Of a DNA stretch of 64,000 bases, positions 34,481 to 43,509 are shown piece after piece. How positions within the stretch are numbered: the stretch's first letter is position 1; each line of letters begins with the position of its first letter. The DNA is from Parapedobacter sp051400755 (GTDB lineage Bacteria > Bacteroidota > Bacteroidia > Sphingobacteriales > Sphingobacteriaceae), in assembly GCF_051400755.1 (NCBI RefSeq), contig NZ_JBLFFL010000010.1, positions 19,991-83,990 of the forward strand, in the 5' to 3' direction. The notes beneath the pieces are model-generated. The model worked only from the letters and a program-made list of their open reading frames with translations. It was not told the DNA's origin and did no database searches. The position numbers and the translations under genes were made by a program.

Positions 34481-35110
34481 CTAATATTCCGTCAGTAACC
34501 CTTCCAAATGCCGAATATTGTAGGCGTCGTCAATGGAGAATCCGCTGCCGTCATACGACACTTTATAAAGCGCCGTATTCGTGTGCGGAAAGTCATCCAT
34601 CAGCGCAATATCGCGGTTGATAAGCAAGCACAGCAATACCCGCATCGCCCGTCCATGCATGCAGACCAGCACCTTCTTTTCGGTTGGGAACGAAAGCATG
34701 TAGCGCACGGCCGCGCGCTGCCTTTCGGCCAGTTGGTTCGGTGTTTCGCCTCCCTCTACGCATGCATCCAGCTCCCCGTTTCGCCAGCGTGCAGTCAGGT
34801 CTGCAAAACCTTCCATGATATCGGGTGTCTGCTCCTTCCCTTCGTAGACACCCCACCCTATTTCGTCGAGTCCATTCAATTGCTCCGCAGGGATTCCTTG
34901 ATTCATAAAGGGTTCCACCGTCTGGTGCGTACGCAGTAAGGTAGACATGTAGATCTTATCGAATCCTGCGTCCTTGTAATAATTGTAAAATGCATCGGCC
35001 TGTTTTCTCCCCATTTCATTCAGTGGAGAATCAACACCCCTGCCTTGCACAATCCCTTGCAGATTAAGATCGGTTTGTCCGTGACGAATGATGTACAGTG
35101 TTTTTTCCAA
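34481..35110 (-). CDS. Histidine-phosphatase family protein
   Basis: 209 residues from TTG 35110; no in-frame ATG precedes the RHG motif. Signatures are LYIIRHGQTDLN (catalytic His) and the later VLVCMHGRAMRVLLC (second His), the phosphoglycerate-mutase/acid-phosphatase fold. It is wedged between mqnE and mqnA with gaps of 13 and 2 bp, so it is co-transcribed with menaquinone genes. Whether it dephosphorylates a pathway compound or only shares the transcript is unknown. Confidence 0.87.
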   Translation of the reverse strand: MEKTLYIIRHGQTDLNLQGIVQGRGVDSPLNEMGRKQADAFYNYYKDAGFDKIYMSTLLRTHQTVEPFMNQGIPAEQLNGLDEIGWGVYEGKEQTPDIMEGFADLTARWRNGELDACVEGGETPNQLAERQRAAVRYMLSFPTEKKVLVCMHGRAMRVLLCLLINRDIALMDDFPHTNTALYKVSYDGSGFSIDDAYNIRHLEGLLTEY

Positions 35111-35123
35111 GAAATTTCGTTGT

Positions 35124-36329
35124 TTACTTATCGTTTAATACGGGCAATTGGTAATACCTTGATTGATTGGATAGTCCATCTTCAAAAACCACGTCTTGAT
35201 AATCCGTGATGACACGGTAGCTGGTATCGCGCTCAATGGGATGCCTACCGGCATTCCGGATCAGCTCGACCAATTCCCGCGTAGTCATGGCCGGATGCTG
35301 TTCTTCAGCCCCCGCCATGGAATAGATCTTGGTGGTATCGTCAAGAGTTCCGTCAATGTCGTTCACGCCAAAGGCCAGCGACAGTTGAGCCGTTTCGCGG
35401 CTGATCATGGCCCAATATGCTTTGATGTGGGGAAAATTGTCCAGGTAAATCCGACTGATCGCGTAGTTCCGCAGGTCTTCTACCACGGTCGACTCGGGAA
35501 CGTGCGCCAGCTGATTATCCTTATTCCTAAACTTAAGGGGAATAAAGGTCTGAAATCCACCGGTTTTATCCTGCAACTGCCGCAGCCGTTCCAGGTGGTC
35601 CACCCGGTGCCGGTATTGCTCGATATGGCCGTATAGCATCGTGGCATTCGAGTGCATGCCCAGCTTGTGCCATGCTTCATGGATTTGCAGCCATTGCTCG
35701 GCATTGCACTTATCTTTCGCGATCTGATCTCGGATCTCCGGATGAAAAATCTCCGCACCGCCGCCCGGCATGGAGTCCAGGCCCGCATTCTTCATCATGG
35801 CCATGCCGGTGGCGTAGTCTACCTTCGCTTTCTTAAAAATATAATGATATTCCACCGGCGTAAGTGCCTTTACATGGAGATCAGGACGGTGTCGCTTGAT
35901 TGCCGAAAACAACTCCATGTAAAACGGCATATCATATTGCGGGAGCACACCGCCGACGATGTGGACCTCCGTTACCGGTTCATTGTCGTACGATTTCACC
36001 AGATCGAGCATTTCGTCCATGGTTGCCTCCCAACCATCGGCCCGATGCTTGATCAAGCGCGAGTACGAGCAGAATTTGCAATCATAGACACACAAATTGG
36101 TCGGTTCGATATGAAAATTCCGATTGAAATAGGTGATATCGCCATGCCTTTTTTCGCGGATAAAGTTTGCCAGCACCCCCAGATATCCCAGTTCACCGCG
36201 CTCAAACAATACAATCCCTTCCTCTTGGCTTATCCGCTCGCCGCGATATACCTTAGCCGCAATCGCTTTGAGGTCAGCATCAAGATGTTTATTTTCAAGC
36301 AGGAAAGTAAGTTTTTTTTCGGCATCCAT
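35124..36329 (-). CDS. mqnE: Aminofutalosine synthase MqnE (radical SAM)
   Basis: 401 residues from ATG 36329. A GTG at 36347 would fall at or before the predicted transcription start. The radical-SAM cluster motif CVYDCKFC (CxxxCxxC) lies near residue 80 within HIEPTNLCVYDCKFCSYSR, followed by EVHIVGGVLPQYDMPFY and SMPGGGAEIF. It joins 3-enolpyruvylbenzoate to adenosine to give aminofutalosine. It is the first gene of the mqnE-phosphatase-mqnA(-MarR) operon, with a good promoter directly upstream. Confidence 0.9.
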   Translation of the reverse strand: MDAEKKLTFLLENKHLDADLKAIAAKVYRGERISQEEGIVLFERGELGYLGVLANFIREKRHGDITYFNRNFHIEPTNLCVYDCKFCSYSRLIKHRADGWEATMDEMLDLVKSYDNEPVTEVHIVGGVLPQYDMPFYMELFSAIKRHRPDLHVKALTPVEYHYIFKKAKVDYATGMAMMKNAGLDSMPGGGAEIFHPEIRDQIAKDKCNAEQWLQIHEAWHKLGMHSNATMLYGHIEQYRHRVDHLERLRQLQDKTGGFQTFIPLKFRNKDNQLAHVPESTVVEDLRNYAISRIYLDNFPHIKAYWAMISRETAQLSLAFGVNDIDGTLDDTTKIYSMAGAEEQHPAMTTRELVELIRNAGRHPIERDTSYRVITDYQDVVFEDGLSNQSRYYQLPVLNDK

Positions 36330-36348
36330 ATCTTGAAATGTTAGCACG

Positions 36349-36379
36349 CAAACTTAGCTAAAATTGCGATTATTTGCAA
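36349..36379 (-). promoter_or_regulatory. Bacteroidota promoter for the mqnE operon
   Basis: On the minus strand TTG (36379-36377) and TAAGTTTG (36356-36349) are 20 bp apart, matching TTG...TAnnTTTG. Transcription would start near 36342, about 13 bp before ATG 36329. Confidence 0.65.
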
Positions 36380-36400
36380 CGCAGGCGTCGTTACCGACGG

Positions 36401-38221
36401 TTATTCTCCAAACTGTTGCATATCAATTAATTTTCGGTATAATCCGTTATGGGTCAATAGCTGTTGATGGGTACCCTCTTCGACAACAACTCCGGCGTCA
36501 AGCACGACGATTTTGTCTGCATTCTGTATCGTGCTCAGCCGGTGGGCGATGACCAATGTCGTGCGGTTCTTCATCAACTTCGCCAGGGCGTCCTGCACCA
36601 GTTTCTCAGATTCCGTATCCAATGCGGACGTCGCTTCATCAAGCAGCATAATAGGTGGATTTTTGAGCACGGCCCTGGCAATGCAAATGCGCTGACGCTG
36701 ACCGCCGGACAGCTTGATTCCACGGTCGCCAATAAACGTCTCGTAACCCTTTTCGGTTTGCAGGATAAATTCGTGCGCATTTGCGATCTTCGCGGCGTCC
36801 ACTACATCATCCAATTGTACCCGATCTGCCGAAAACGCGATATTGTTGTAGATCGTGTCATTGAACAAAAACGAATCCTGATTTACTAGTCCAATTAACT
36901 CCCTTAAATCAGTTGTTTTTAGGTTCTTGATATTAACACCATCAATCATGACTTCACCATCATGAGTATCCATGAATCGGGGGATCAGATCCATCAAGGT
37001 CGATTTCCCCCCACCGGACGGTCCCACCAACGCGACGGTCTTGCCTTTGGGGATTTCCAGGTTAATTTTCTTGAGCACCTGCCGCTCGCCATAGGCAAAG
37101 CTGACATTGACCAGGCGGATACCCTGATCGAACGAAGCAATGGTCTTGGCATCCGGCGCGTCCGGCACTTCATTTTTCTGATCGATCAGGTCGAGCACCC
37201 GCTCACCCGCGGCAATGCCCGAATGGATGTTGCTGAATGAATCGGTCAGTGCCTTTGCGGGACGCATGACCTGTGAAAAAAGCGCGATATAGGCGATGAA
37301 GTCCGCTGCGGACAATTCTCCCGATTCACTCAATACCAGTTTACCACCATAGAGCAAAACCACCGCTACCATGGCTACCCCTAGTAATTCCGATACCGGC
37401 GAGCCCAATTGCTGACGCCTGACCATCCGCCGGCTTATTTTTGAAAACCGGATGTTTTCATTGTGGAACCTTTTCTTGATAAACTCCGTACCGTTAAACG
37501 CCTTGATAATTTTTACACCGGCCAATGCTTCGTCCAGGTAGCTGATCATATTGCCATACACCTGTTGGGCCTCGGTCGCTTGCGCCTTCAACCGCTTGAC
37601 AATAAGGGATATGACAAACGCCGACAAGGGAATGACCAACACCGCAAACAGCGTCAGTTTTGCTGAGATCAAAAACAGTGCAGCAATATAAAACAACAGC
37701 GTAAGCGGTTCTTTAAACACCACTTGCAATGTCGCGGTAACGGAAAACTGTACCACCTGCACATCAGACGCGATCTTGGAGATGATATCCCCTTTTCGTT
37801 GGCTGTTGAAATATCCGATATGCAACTCCATCACATTGTCAAACACCGACTTCCGCAAATTCAATAAGGTATGAATACGCAGGTTCTCCATGATGCGCTG
37901 TGATAGGTATCGGAATAAATTGCTGAGAAATACCGACGCGATGATAATCAGGCACACCCGCTGCAAGGCACCATAAGGGCCATAAAGTAAACCAGCTTGG
38001 GTGGCATAATAATTAAAATAATCCGGCGCATCCAGCCAGTTTTCGGGCTTCACCAGTTTAGTAGTCGTTTCACTCGTTTTAAAGAGGGTATGTAATAACG
38101 GAATAATCAACGCCAGATTAAGCGTACTGAAAGCAACACTCAACAGTGTGGTGATCGCGTAAGGGATCGCAAATTTTTCAATGGGCTTTGCGTACGCAAG
38201 TAATCGAAAGTAAGTCTTCAT
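36401..38221 (-). CDS. MsbA-like ABC exporter (fused membrane and ATPase domains)
   Basis: 606 residues from ATG 38221; the codon before is TTG. Six membrane segments occupy about residues 15-320. The nucleotide-binding domain follows: Walker A GPSGGGKST (about 399), signature LSGGQRQRICIARA (about 503), Walker B IMLLDEATSALD, and the switch His in VIAHRLSTIQNADKIVVLD. The half-transporter would act as a homodimer exporting lipids, most plausibly lipid A-core in the MsbA manner. A possible -7 box lies at 38247-38240. Confidence 0.9.
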   Translation of the reverse strand: MKTYFRLLAYAKPIEKFAIPYAITTLLSVAFSTLNLALIIPLLHTLFKTSETTTKLVKPENWLDAPDYFNYYATQAGLLYGPYGALQRVCLIIIASVFLSNLFRYLSQRIMENLRIHTLLNLRKSVFDNVMELHIGYFNSQRKGDIISKIASDVQVVQFSVTATLQVVFKEPLTLLFYIAALFLISAKLTLFAVLVIPLSAFVISLIVKRLKAQATEAQQVYGNMISYLDEALAGVKIIKAFNGTEFIKKRFHNENIRFSKISRRMVRRQQLGSPVSELLGVAMVAVVLLYGGKLVLSESGELSAADFIAYIALFSQVMRPAKALTDSFSNIHSGIAAGERVLDLIDQKNEVPDAPDAKTIASFDQGIRLVNVSFAYGERQVLKKINLEIPKGKTVALVGPSGGGKSTLMDLIPRFMDTHDGEVMIDGVNIKNLKTTDLRELIGLVNQDSFLFNDTIYNNIAFSADRVQLDDVVDAAKIANAHEFILQTEKGYETFIGDRGIKLSGGQRQRICIARAVLKNPPIMLLDEATSALDTESEKLVQDALAKLMKNRTTLVIAHRLSTIQNADKIVVLDAGVVVEEGTHQQLLTHNGLYRKLIDMQQFGE

Positions 38222-38239
38222 CAAGAACTAAACAAGCTG

Positions 38240-38247
38240 CAAAGTTA
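38240..38247 (-). promoter_or_regulatory. Possible Bacteroidota -7 box for the ABC exporter
   Basis: TAACTTTG on the minus strand fits TAnnTTTG and ends 18 bp before ATG 38221. The -33 box is unclear. Confidence 0.45.
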
Positions 38248-38329
38248 TCAAAAAAAGAAAGGGCAGCCGAAAAATACGATCCCTATTATTAGATGGATTT
38301 GCTTATTTTAGTCGCCTAAAAGTAAAAAA

Positions 38330-39490
38330 ATGCAGATAACGACTGCCAAACGGCTACAACATACCGAAGAGTACTATTTTTCAAAAAAGCTACGGGAGAT
38401 TGAGGCGCTGAATCAAACCGGCGCAAAAGTCATCAACCTAGGCATTGGCAGTCCGGATCTACCGCCTCACCCATCGGTTATCGAAACCCTGCATCACTAT
38501 GCCGCGCTTCCGGATACGCATGCCTATCAAAACTACCGGGGCGTCTTACCGCTGCGGCAGGCCATAGCCGACTGGTACAGCCGGTATTACGGGGTTTCGT
38601 TGGACCCCAATGCCCAGGTGCTTCCGCTCATCGGCTCCAAGGAGGGCATCGTGCACATCTGCATGACCTACCTGCAAGAGGGTGATGAGGCCCTGTTGCC
38701 CAATCCGGGCTATCCGGCCTATGCAGCGGCTGTGCGGCTGAGCGGAGCAACCGGCGTTCCATATCCGCTGACCGCCCAAAACGGGTGGTTGCCAGACCTG
38801 GAGGCCTTGTCCAAACGCGACCTCAGCAAGGTTAAGCTCATGTGGCTCAATTATCCGCACATGCCTACGGGCGCCCCTGCCAATGCCGCATTTTTCAAGG
38901 AAGTCGTCGCATTTGCTCAGCAGCATCAAATCCTGCTTTGCCATGATAATCCATACAGTTTCATCCTCAACGACCAGCCACAAAGCCTGCTGGCTGTCGA
39001 AGGAGCGATGGACGTGGCCATCGAGCTCAATTCGCTGAGCAAGTCGGCCAATATGGCCGGTTGGCGTGTAGGTATGCTCGCCGGTGCGGCCGAACGGGTC
39101 AACGAAATCATCCGGTTCAAAAGCAACATGGATTCGGGCATGTTCCTTCCCGTGCAGCTAGCGGCCGCTAAGGCGCTATCACTGGGACCTGAATGGTACG
39201 ATGAGCTCAATAGCACGTATCAAAAGCGCAGGACGAAGGTGTATCAGCTGTTAGACGCACTGGGTTGCACCTATGACCAGCAGCAAGTGGGCCTGTTTGT
39301 CTGGGCCAAGATCCCTTCCGGCTATCCCGATGGCTACGCGCTGAGCGACGAGGTACTCCAGCAATCGCGGGTATTTATCACGCCAGGCGGTATTTTTGGC
39401 GATCGTGGAACAGGGTATATCCGCGTAAGCCTATGTGCTACCGTAGAGACACTGGATGAGGCAAATGACCGGATCGCAAGCCGACGGTAA
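38330..39490 (+). CDS. Class I/II PLP-dependent aminotransferase
   Basis: 386 residues, fold-type I. Visible features are VINLGIGSPDLPPHPSVIE (N-terminal), HAYQNYRGVLPLRQAI, LLPNPGYPAY, CHDNPYSF (PLP-ring Asp-Asn/Pro-Tyr), and the PLP-binding lysine in NSLSKSANMAGWRVG. It is followed after 40 bp by prephenate dehydrogenase on the same strand, so a role in aromatic amino acid synthesis (transaminating prephenate or 4-hydroxyphenylpyruvate) is likely. The family also contains LL-diaminopimelate aminotransferases. Confidence 0.85.
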   Translation: MQITTAKRLQHTEEYYFSKKLREIEALNQTGAKVINLGIGSPDLPPHPSVIETLHHYAALPDTHAYQNYRGVLPLRQAIADWYSRYYGVSLDPNAQVLPLIGSKEGIVHICMTYLQEGDEALLPNPGYPAYAAAVRLSGATGVPYPLTAQNGWLPDLEALSKRDLSKVKLMWLNYPHMPTGAPANAAFFKEVVAFAQQHQILLCHDNPYSFILNDQPQSLLAVEGAMDVAIELNSLSKSANMAGWRVGMLAGAAERVNEIIRFKSNMDSGMFLPVQLAAAKALSLGPEWYDELNSTYQKRRTKVYQLLDALGCTYDQQQVGLFVWAKIPSGYPDGYALSDEVLQQSRVFITPGGIFGDRGTGYIRVSLCATVETLDEANDRIASRR

Positions 39491-39530
39491 AAAGGGGTAT
39501 TTACAAATCGATAGAAGTAAGCAACATCAT

Positions 39531-40370
39531 ATGAATATAGCCATTGTTGGCGTGGGACTCATCGGCGGGTCCATAGCCATCACGTTGAAAGAAAAGAAAG
39601 CGGTGATAAAAACCGTGGGGGTAGATAAAAGCGAGTCTAATCTAAAGAAGGCGCTTCAACTGGGTCTTATCGACGAGAGCGCCTCATTGGAAGAGGCGAT
39701 CAACCAGTGTGATGTGATCTTTCTGACCATACCAGTGGATGCCATTCTCGGCCTTTTACCCGCTCTGCTCGACCAAGTGACCCATCAAGTGATCGTAGAC
39801 ATGGGCTCTACCAAGGAGCGCATCCTGCAATCGATCGCGAACCATCCCAAACGCGGACGGCTGGTTGCGGCGCATCCCATGGCCGGAACGGAGTATTCCG
39901 GTCCGGAGGCCGCCGTTCCTAACCTATTCAAGGGTAAGATGATGGTGTATGTAGATGCCATGAACAGTGATGAGGATGCTTTTGAAACCGTGGATGCGAT
40001 CACCGAACAGTTGGAGATGCACACCACCTTCATGAACGCCCGTGAACACGATGTGCACACGGCCTATGTGTCGCATATTTCGCACATCACGTCCTTTGCA
40101 TTGGCGCTTACGGTATTGGAGAAAGAAAAATCACAGGGCCGGATCTTTGAGCTGGCCGGGTCGGGCTTCGAATCGACCGTTCGGCTTGCCAAAAGCTCTC
40201 CGGATATGTGGGCACCCATTTTTAGACAAAATCGCGACAATGTACTTGAAGTACTAAGCGAACATATCAGGCAACTGCAGCAAATCCATGATGTACTGGA
40301 AAACGAAGACTACGAGACGTTTTATAAATTAATCAAAAAATCAAATAAAATCCGTAGAATTTTAAAGTAA
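39531..40370 (+). CDS. tyrA: Prephenate dehydrogenase
   Basis: 279 residues from ATG 39531, which starts the NAD-binding motif directly (MNIAIVGVGLIGGSIAITL). Upstream in-frame codons overlap the aminotransferase. AAHPMAGTEYSGPEAA and SHISHITSFALALTV carry the conserved catalytic-region histidines of TyrA. It converts prephenate to 4-hydroxyphenylpyruvate for tyrosine. No ACT domain is present. It forms a pair with the upstream aminotransferase and ends at a bidirectional terminator. Confidence 0.9.
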   Translation: MNIAIVGVGLIGGSIAITLKEKKAVIKTVGVDKSESNLKKALQLGLIDESASLEEAINQCDVIFLTIPVDAILGLLPALLDQVTHQVIVDMGSTKERILQSIANHPKRGRLVAAHPMAGTEYSGPEAAVPNLFKGKMMVYVDAMNSDEDAFETVDAITEQLEMHTTFMNAREHDVHTAYVSHISHITSFALALTVLEKEKSQGRIFELAGSGFESTVRLAKSSPDMWAPIFRQNRDNVLEVLSEHIRQLQQIHDVLENEDYETFYKLIKKSNKIRRILK

Positions 40371-40385
40371 GCCGCCGGCATTAGA

Positions 40386-40414
40386 AAAAGGGTAGCACAT
40401 TCGGCTACCCTTTT
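40386..40414. terminator. Bidirectional terminator between tyrA and the OmpA gene
   Basis: AAAAGGGTAGC (40386-40396) and GCTACCCTTTT (40404-40414) form a perfect 11-bp stem with a 7-base loop and A/T ends that serve both convergent transcripts. Confidence 0.85.
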
Positions 40415-40438
40415 CAGTTTTGAGGTTGATGGGAATCG

Positions 40439-42382
40439 TTAATATTCCAATACGGTAACTTCAGTCCGCCGATTGGCTTGATGCTCGCTTTCCGTACAGG
40501 ACACCCCATCGGCACAGCGATTCACCAACCGCGATTCGCCGTAACCCTTGGCCACCATCCGCTCGCGGGCAATTCCCCTGCTGACCAAATAATCCACCGC
40601 CGATTGGGCTCGCCGTTGCGACAGTGTTTCATTGTATGCATGGCTTCCCCTGCTGTCCGTATGACTGGATAGCTCGATCTTCAAGGTCGGATTGTCGCGC
40701 ATGGTACGCACCAGCTCATCCAATACCGCCGCAGCGTCGGGCCGGATCGCATATTGATCAAAATCGTAGTAAATATTTTCCAGCTCAAACGTTTGGCCGA
40801 CTTCAAACACCGGTTCCAGCAGCAGGGCTGCGGCAAGCGTATCGGACACCACCATGCCATGCGTGCTTACTTTCGCAGAATCCGCGTGGTAGCCCTCCTG
40901 CTGTCCCAACACCGTGTAATCCCGGTCGCGGTCGAGCATGAACGTAAAAATGCCCTGGTCACCGCTGTTCATCTTCGCCACGATGGCCCGCTGTCCATCA
41001 AAGAGCGTCACGGTTGCGGGCATCCGTTCGCCTGTTGTCTTGTCCGACGTGGTGCCCTCCAGGACAATGACCATCTTCGGTTTCTCGAAAGCAAAGGCGT
41101 AAATATCATCACTCCCTTTTCCTCCCCGTCTGTCCGAAGACAGGAAGCCCCATTGTTCCGCCTCGGTCTCTTCGGTTACGGAATAAGCAAAATCATCTGC
41201 AGCGCTATTAATCGGATATCGAAGGTTTTCGGAAGTCAACCAAGTGCCTTTGCTTCCGGTGGATTTAAATACATCAAGTCCCCCCATCCCCGCAAAACCA
41301 TCACTGGAATAATACAATGTGCCATCCGGAGCGACATTTGCAAACAGCTCATCGCCCTCACTGTTGACGGACGCTCCGGCATTGATCGGTGCGCTCCAGG
41401 AGCCGTCCGCATTCCGCTCGCAATACCATAAATCGGCTCCCCCATGCCCACCCGGCATATCACTAGAAAAATAAAGCACATCGGCGTCAGGTGACAATGC
41501 CGCATGCCCTACCGAATATTCGGCTGCCTTGTTGTAGGCAAAAGGTTCTTCAACCCAGGTTTCGCCCGTCCGACGGTAAATGTATAGTTCCAGCCGATTC
41601 GTACGGAAGTTCGTTCGCCCCTCTTTTTCCACTCCCGCTTCCTGTCCGATGTGCGTGCGCGTGACGTAGAAGGTATTACCATCTTTTTCCGCTGCAGCGG
41701 GACCGATGTGATACTTCGCGTCATTGATGTCCGCCTTCGCCAACATGGGAGCGCCAAGTGTACCGGCCGAAGACCGCGCAGCCGTATAAACCCGCAGGAA
41801 TCCCCTACCTGTCCAGCCGTATGCATCGCCTGTGGATGCTGTGGCCGGCTCGCCCACATAGTATACGGTGTCACCTGCGGACAACACTGAAAATTCGGCA
41901 TTTTCCGTGTTGACCGTTTCTTCATTGCGCAGTCGATGCTGGGTCGGTGCGGCCATCCAGCGCAATGCCGAATCACAGCCCGCCAGTTGTACCGCCACGG
42001 CCGAAGCATTGCCCGTATTGGTGGCGTAAGCTTCCAATTGGGATTTGGCCTCCGCATATTTTCTGTTTATTTTGAGTACTTCGCCATACCGGAGCAGGTT
42101 TTCTGCCGGACTATCCTCCAGCTGAACCACCCGGGCGTACCAATTTTCGGCCGACTCATAATCGTTCATCTTGAGGTAACTTTCGGCAAGCCGTTCCATA
42201 TCTTGCAACCGGGGTGTACGGATATCTACGAGCTGGGTATACAGTTTCGCCGCATTCGCATATTCATACCGCCTATACAGTTCATCCGCCCGGTCCCTCA
42301 AACTGGGCTGTTCCTGGGCCGCAGCAAAATGGCTTAGCAACACCATGACACCTATGAACATACCTGAATAGTTCTTTTCCAT
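40439..42382 (-). CDS. TPR/WD40-like/OmpA cell-envelope protein of a T9SS adhesin operon
   Basis: 647 residues with a signal peptide. TPR-like helices (about 25-140) are followed by a beta-propeller-like region with PD40 repeats (YFSSDMPGGHGGADLWY; YYSSDGFAGMGGLDVF), a carboxypeptidase-regulatory-like segment, and a C-terminal OmpA domain (about 530-645: YYDFDQYAIRPDAAAVLDEL, HTDSRGSHAYNETLSQRRAQ, NRRTEVTVLEY) that binds peptidoglycan. Such proteins accompany SprB-like adhesins and PorP/SprF in Bacteroidota and are thought to anchor the T9SS-exported surface machine. It is last in the operon, before a terminator. Confidence 0.88.
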   Translation of the reverse strand: MEKNYSGMFIGVMVLLSHFAAAQEQPSLRDRADELYRRYEYANAAKLYTQLVDIRTPRLQDMERLAESYLKMNDYESAENWYARVVQLEDSPAENLLRYGEVLKINRKYAEAKSQLEAYATNTGNASAVAVQLAGCDSALRWMAAPTQHRLRNEETVNTENAEFSVLSAGDTVYYVGEPATASTGDAYGWTGRGFLRVYTAARSSAGTLGAPMLAKADINDAKYHIGPAAAEKDGNTFYVTRTHIGQEAGVEKEGRTNFRTNRLELYIYRRTGETWVEEPFAYNKAAEYSVGHAALSPDADVLYFSSDMPGGHGGADLWYCERNADGSWSAPINAGASVNSEGDELFANVAPDGTLYYSSDGFAGMGGLDVFKSTGSKGTWLTSENLRYPINSAADDFAYSVTEETEAEQWGFLSSDRRGGKGSDDIYAFAFEKPKMVIVLEGTTSDKTTGERMPATVTLFDGQRAIVAKMNSGDQGIFTFMLDRDRDYTVLGQQEGYHADSAKVSTHGMVVSDTLAAALLLEPVFEVGQTFELENIYYDFDQYAIRPDAAAVLDELVRTMRDNPTLKIELSSHTDSRGSHAYNETLSQRRAQSAVDYLVSRGIARERMVAKGYGESRLVNRCADGVSCTESEHQANRRTEVTVLEY

Positions 42383-42450
42383 GTTTTTAGTTAAAAGGAA
42401 GATTCGTTAATAATTTGTCTATCCATTTATATTATCAGCTGCCTGTGTGA

Positions 42451-43461
42451 TCAAAAAAACCTCGGGCTGAGCAACCGCTGTGCCGGACGACCAAAGGTGA
42501 CCCCCAGGGTCACTTCATGAGATCCGTTCTGCACACTGGACAGTCGACTCACGATATGGTCATACGAATAGCCGATGCGTAAGGATCGGGTCAGGTAAAT
42601 CTGCGTGATGGCCGAAAATGAATTCCGCCCATTCAAGCTATTGCCACTGACCCGATTGTATGTTCGTTCAAATACCGTCACCCCGGTGCGCCATCCCGCA
42701 CCTAACCAAAAGCGCTCTCCGAAAATCAACATGGCGTTCAAATCCAAGCTTGTAGGTCCCTTGAAGTCCTCCTTCACTAATATGCTCGGCCGCAATTTCA
42801 GTCCCTGTGAAAGGTCGAACAACGCCCCCCCGATAACATACAGATGCCGCTTACGGCGAATATTGTCTGTCGTGGTATTGTCCCAACGGAAAATATTATT
42901 GCTCTGATCGCCCGAAAGCAGGTCCATCATGGACAAACCTGCATACCATTTTGGATTATAATAATATACGCCAAAACGGATGTCGGGCACCCAATTGCTG
43001 ATTTTGCCTGCGGGAACCACCTGATCGTCACTTTGAATCGGATCCAAGATCGCCCCATCAAGGCTATATTGCGTTACGCCAGCCCCCAAGCCGAAACTGA
43101 GCCGCTGCGTGTCTTCCTCATTCAGCCGGAGGCGAAAGGCATAATTCGCATAAGCCGACGTCGCCGACTGAGGTCCCAATTCATCCGCCGTAAGCTGAAA
43201 TCCCAACCCATGGCGTTTATTTAGGGGGTCGACAATACCATCAATGGACAGCGCGCCGGTCTGCGGCGCCCCATCCAGTCCGACCCACTGGCTTCGCAGC
43301 CCCAATTGGCCGAACCATTCCTCCTTATATCCCGTGTACGCGGGATTGACGCTCATTGAATTGAAAATGTACTGCGTAAACTGGATATTTTGCTGGCCAT
43401 GGACTTCCCAAATGGGACCCAGGCTGATGATTAACATGACTAATCTAAACGCGTGTTTCAT
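42451..43461 (-). CDS. PorP/SprF family type IX secretion membrane protein
   Basis: 336 residues from ATG 43461 (signal peptide to VHGQQ); ATG 43485 is an alternative. The hallmark N-terminus NIQFTQYIFNSMSVNPAYTGY is split by nothing and is followed by an outer-membrane beta barrel ending LGVTFGRPAQRLLSPRFF. SprF-type proteins are needed for secretion or surface attachment of the partner adhesin with a type B C-terminal domain, which is encoded immediately upstream. Confidence 0.92.
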   Translation of the reverse strand: MKHAFRLVMLIISLGPIWEVHGQQNIQFTQYIFNSMSVNPAYTGYKEEWFGQLGLRSQWVGLDGAPQTGALSIDGIVDPLNKRHGLGFQLTADELGPQSATSAYANYAFRLRLNEEDTQRLSFGLGAGVTQYSLDGAILDPIQSDDQVVPAGKISNWVPDIRFGVYYYNPKWYAGLSMMDLLSGDQSNNIFRWDNTTTDNIRRKRHLYVIGGALFDLSQGLKLRPSILVKEDFKGPTSLDLNAMLIFGERFWLGAGWRTGVTVFERTYNRVSGNSLNGRNSFSAITQIYLTRSLRIGYSYDHIVSRLSSVQNGSHEVTLGVTFGRPAQRLLSPRFF

Positions 43462-43509
43462 AAGATCTTTATTTGGATTTGACATCCATCGTTGTGCTGA
43501 ATGATGTTG

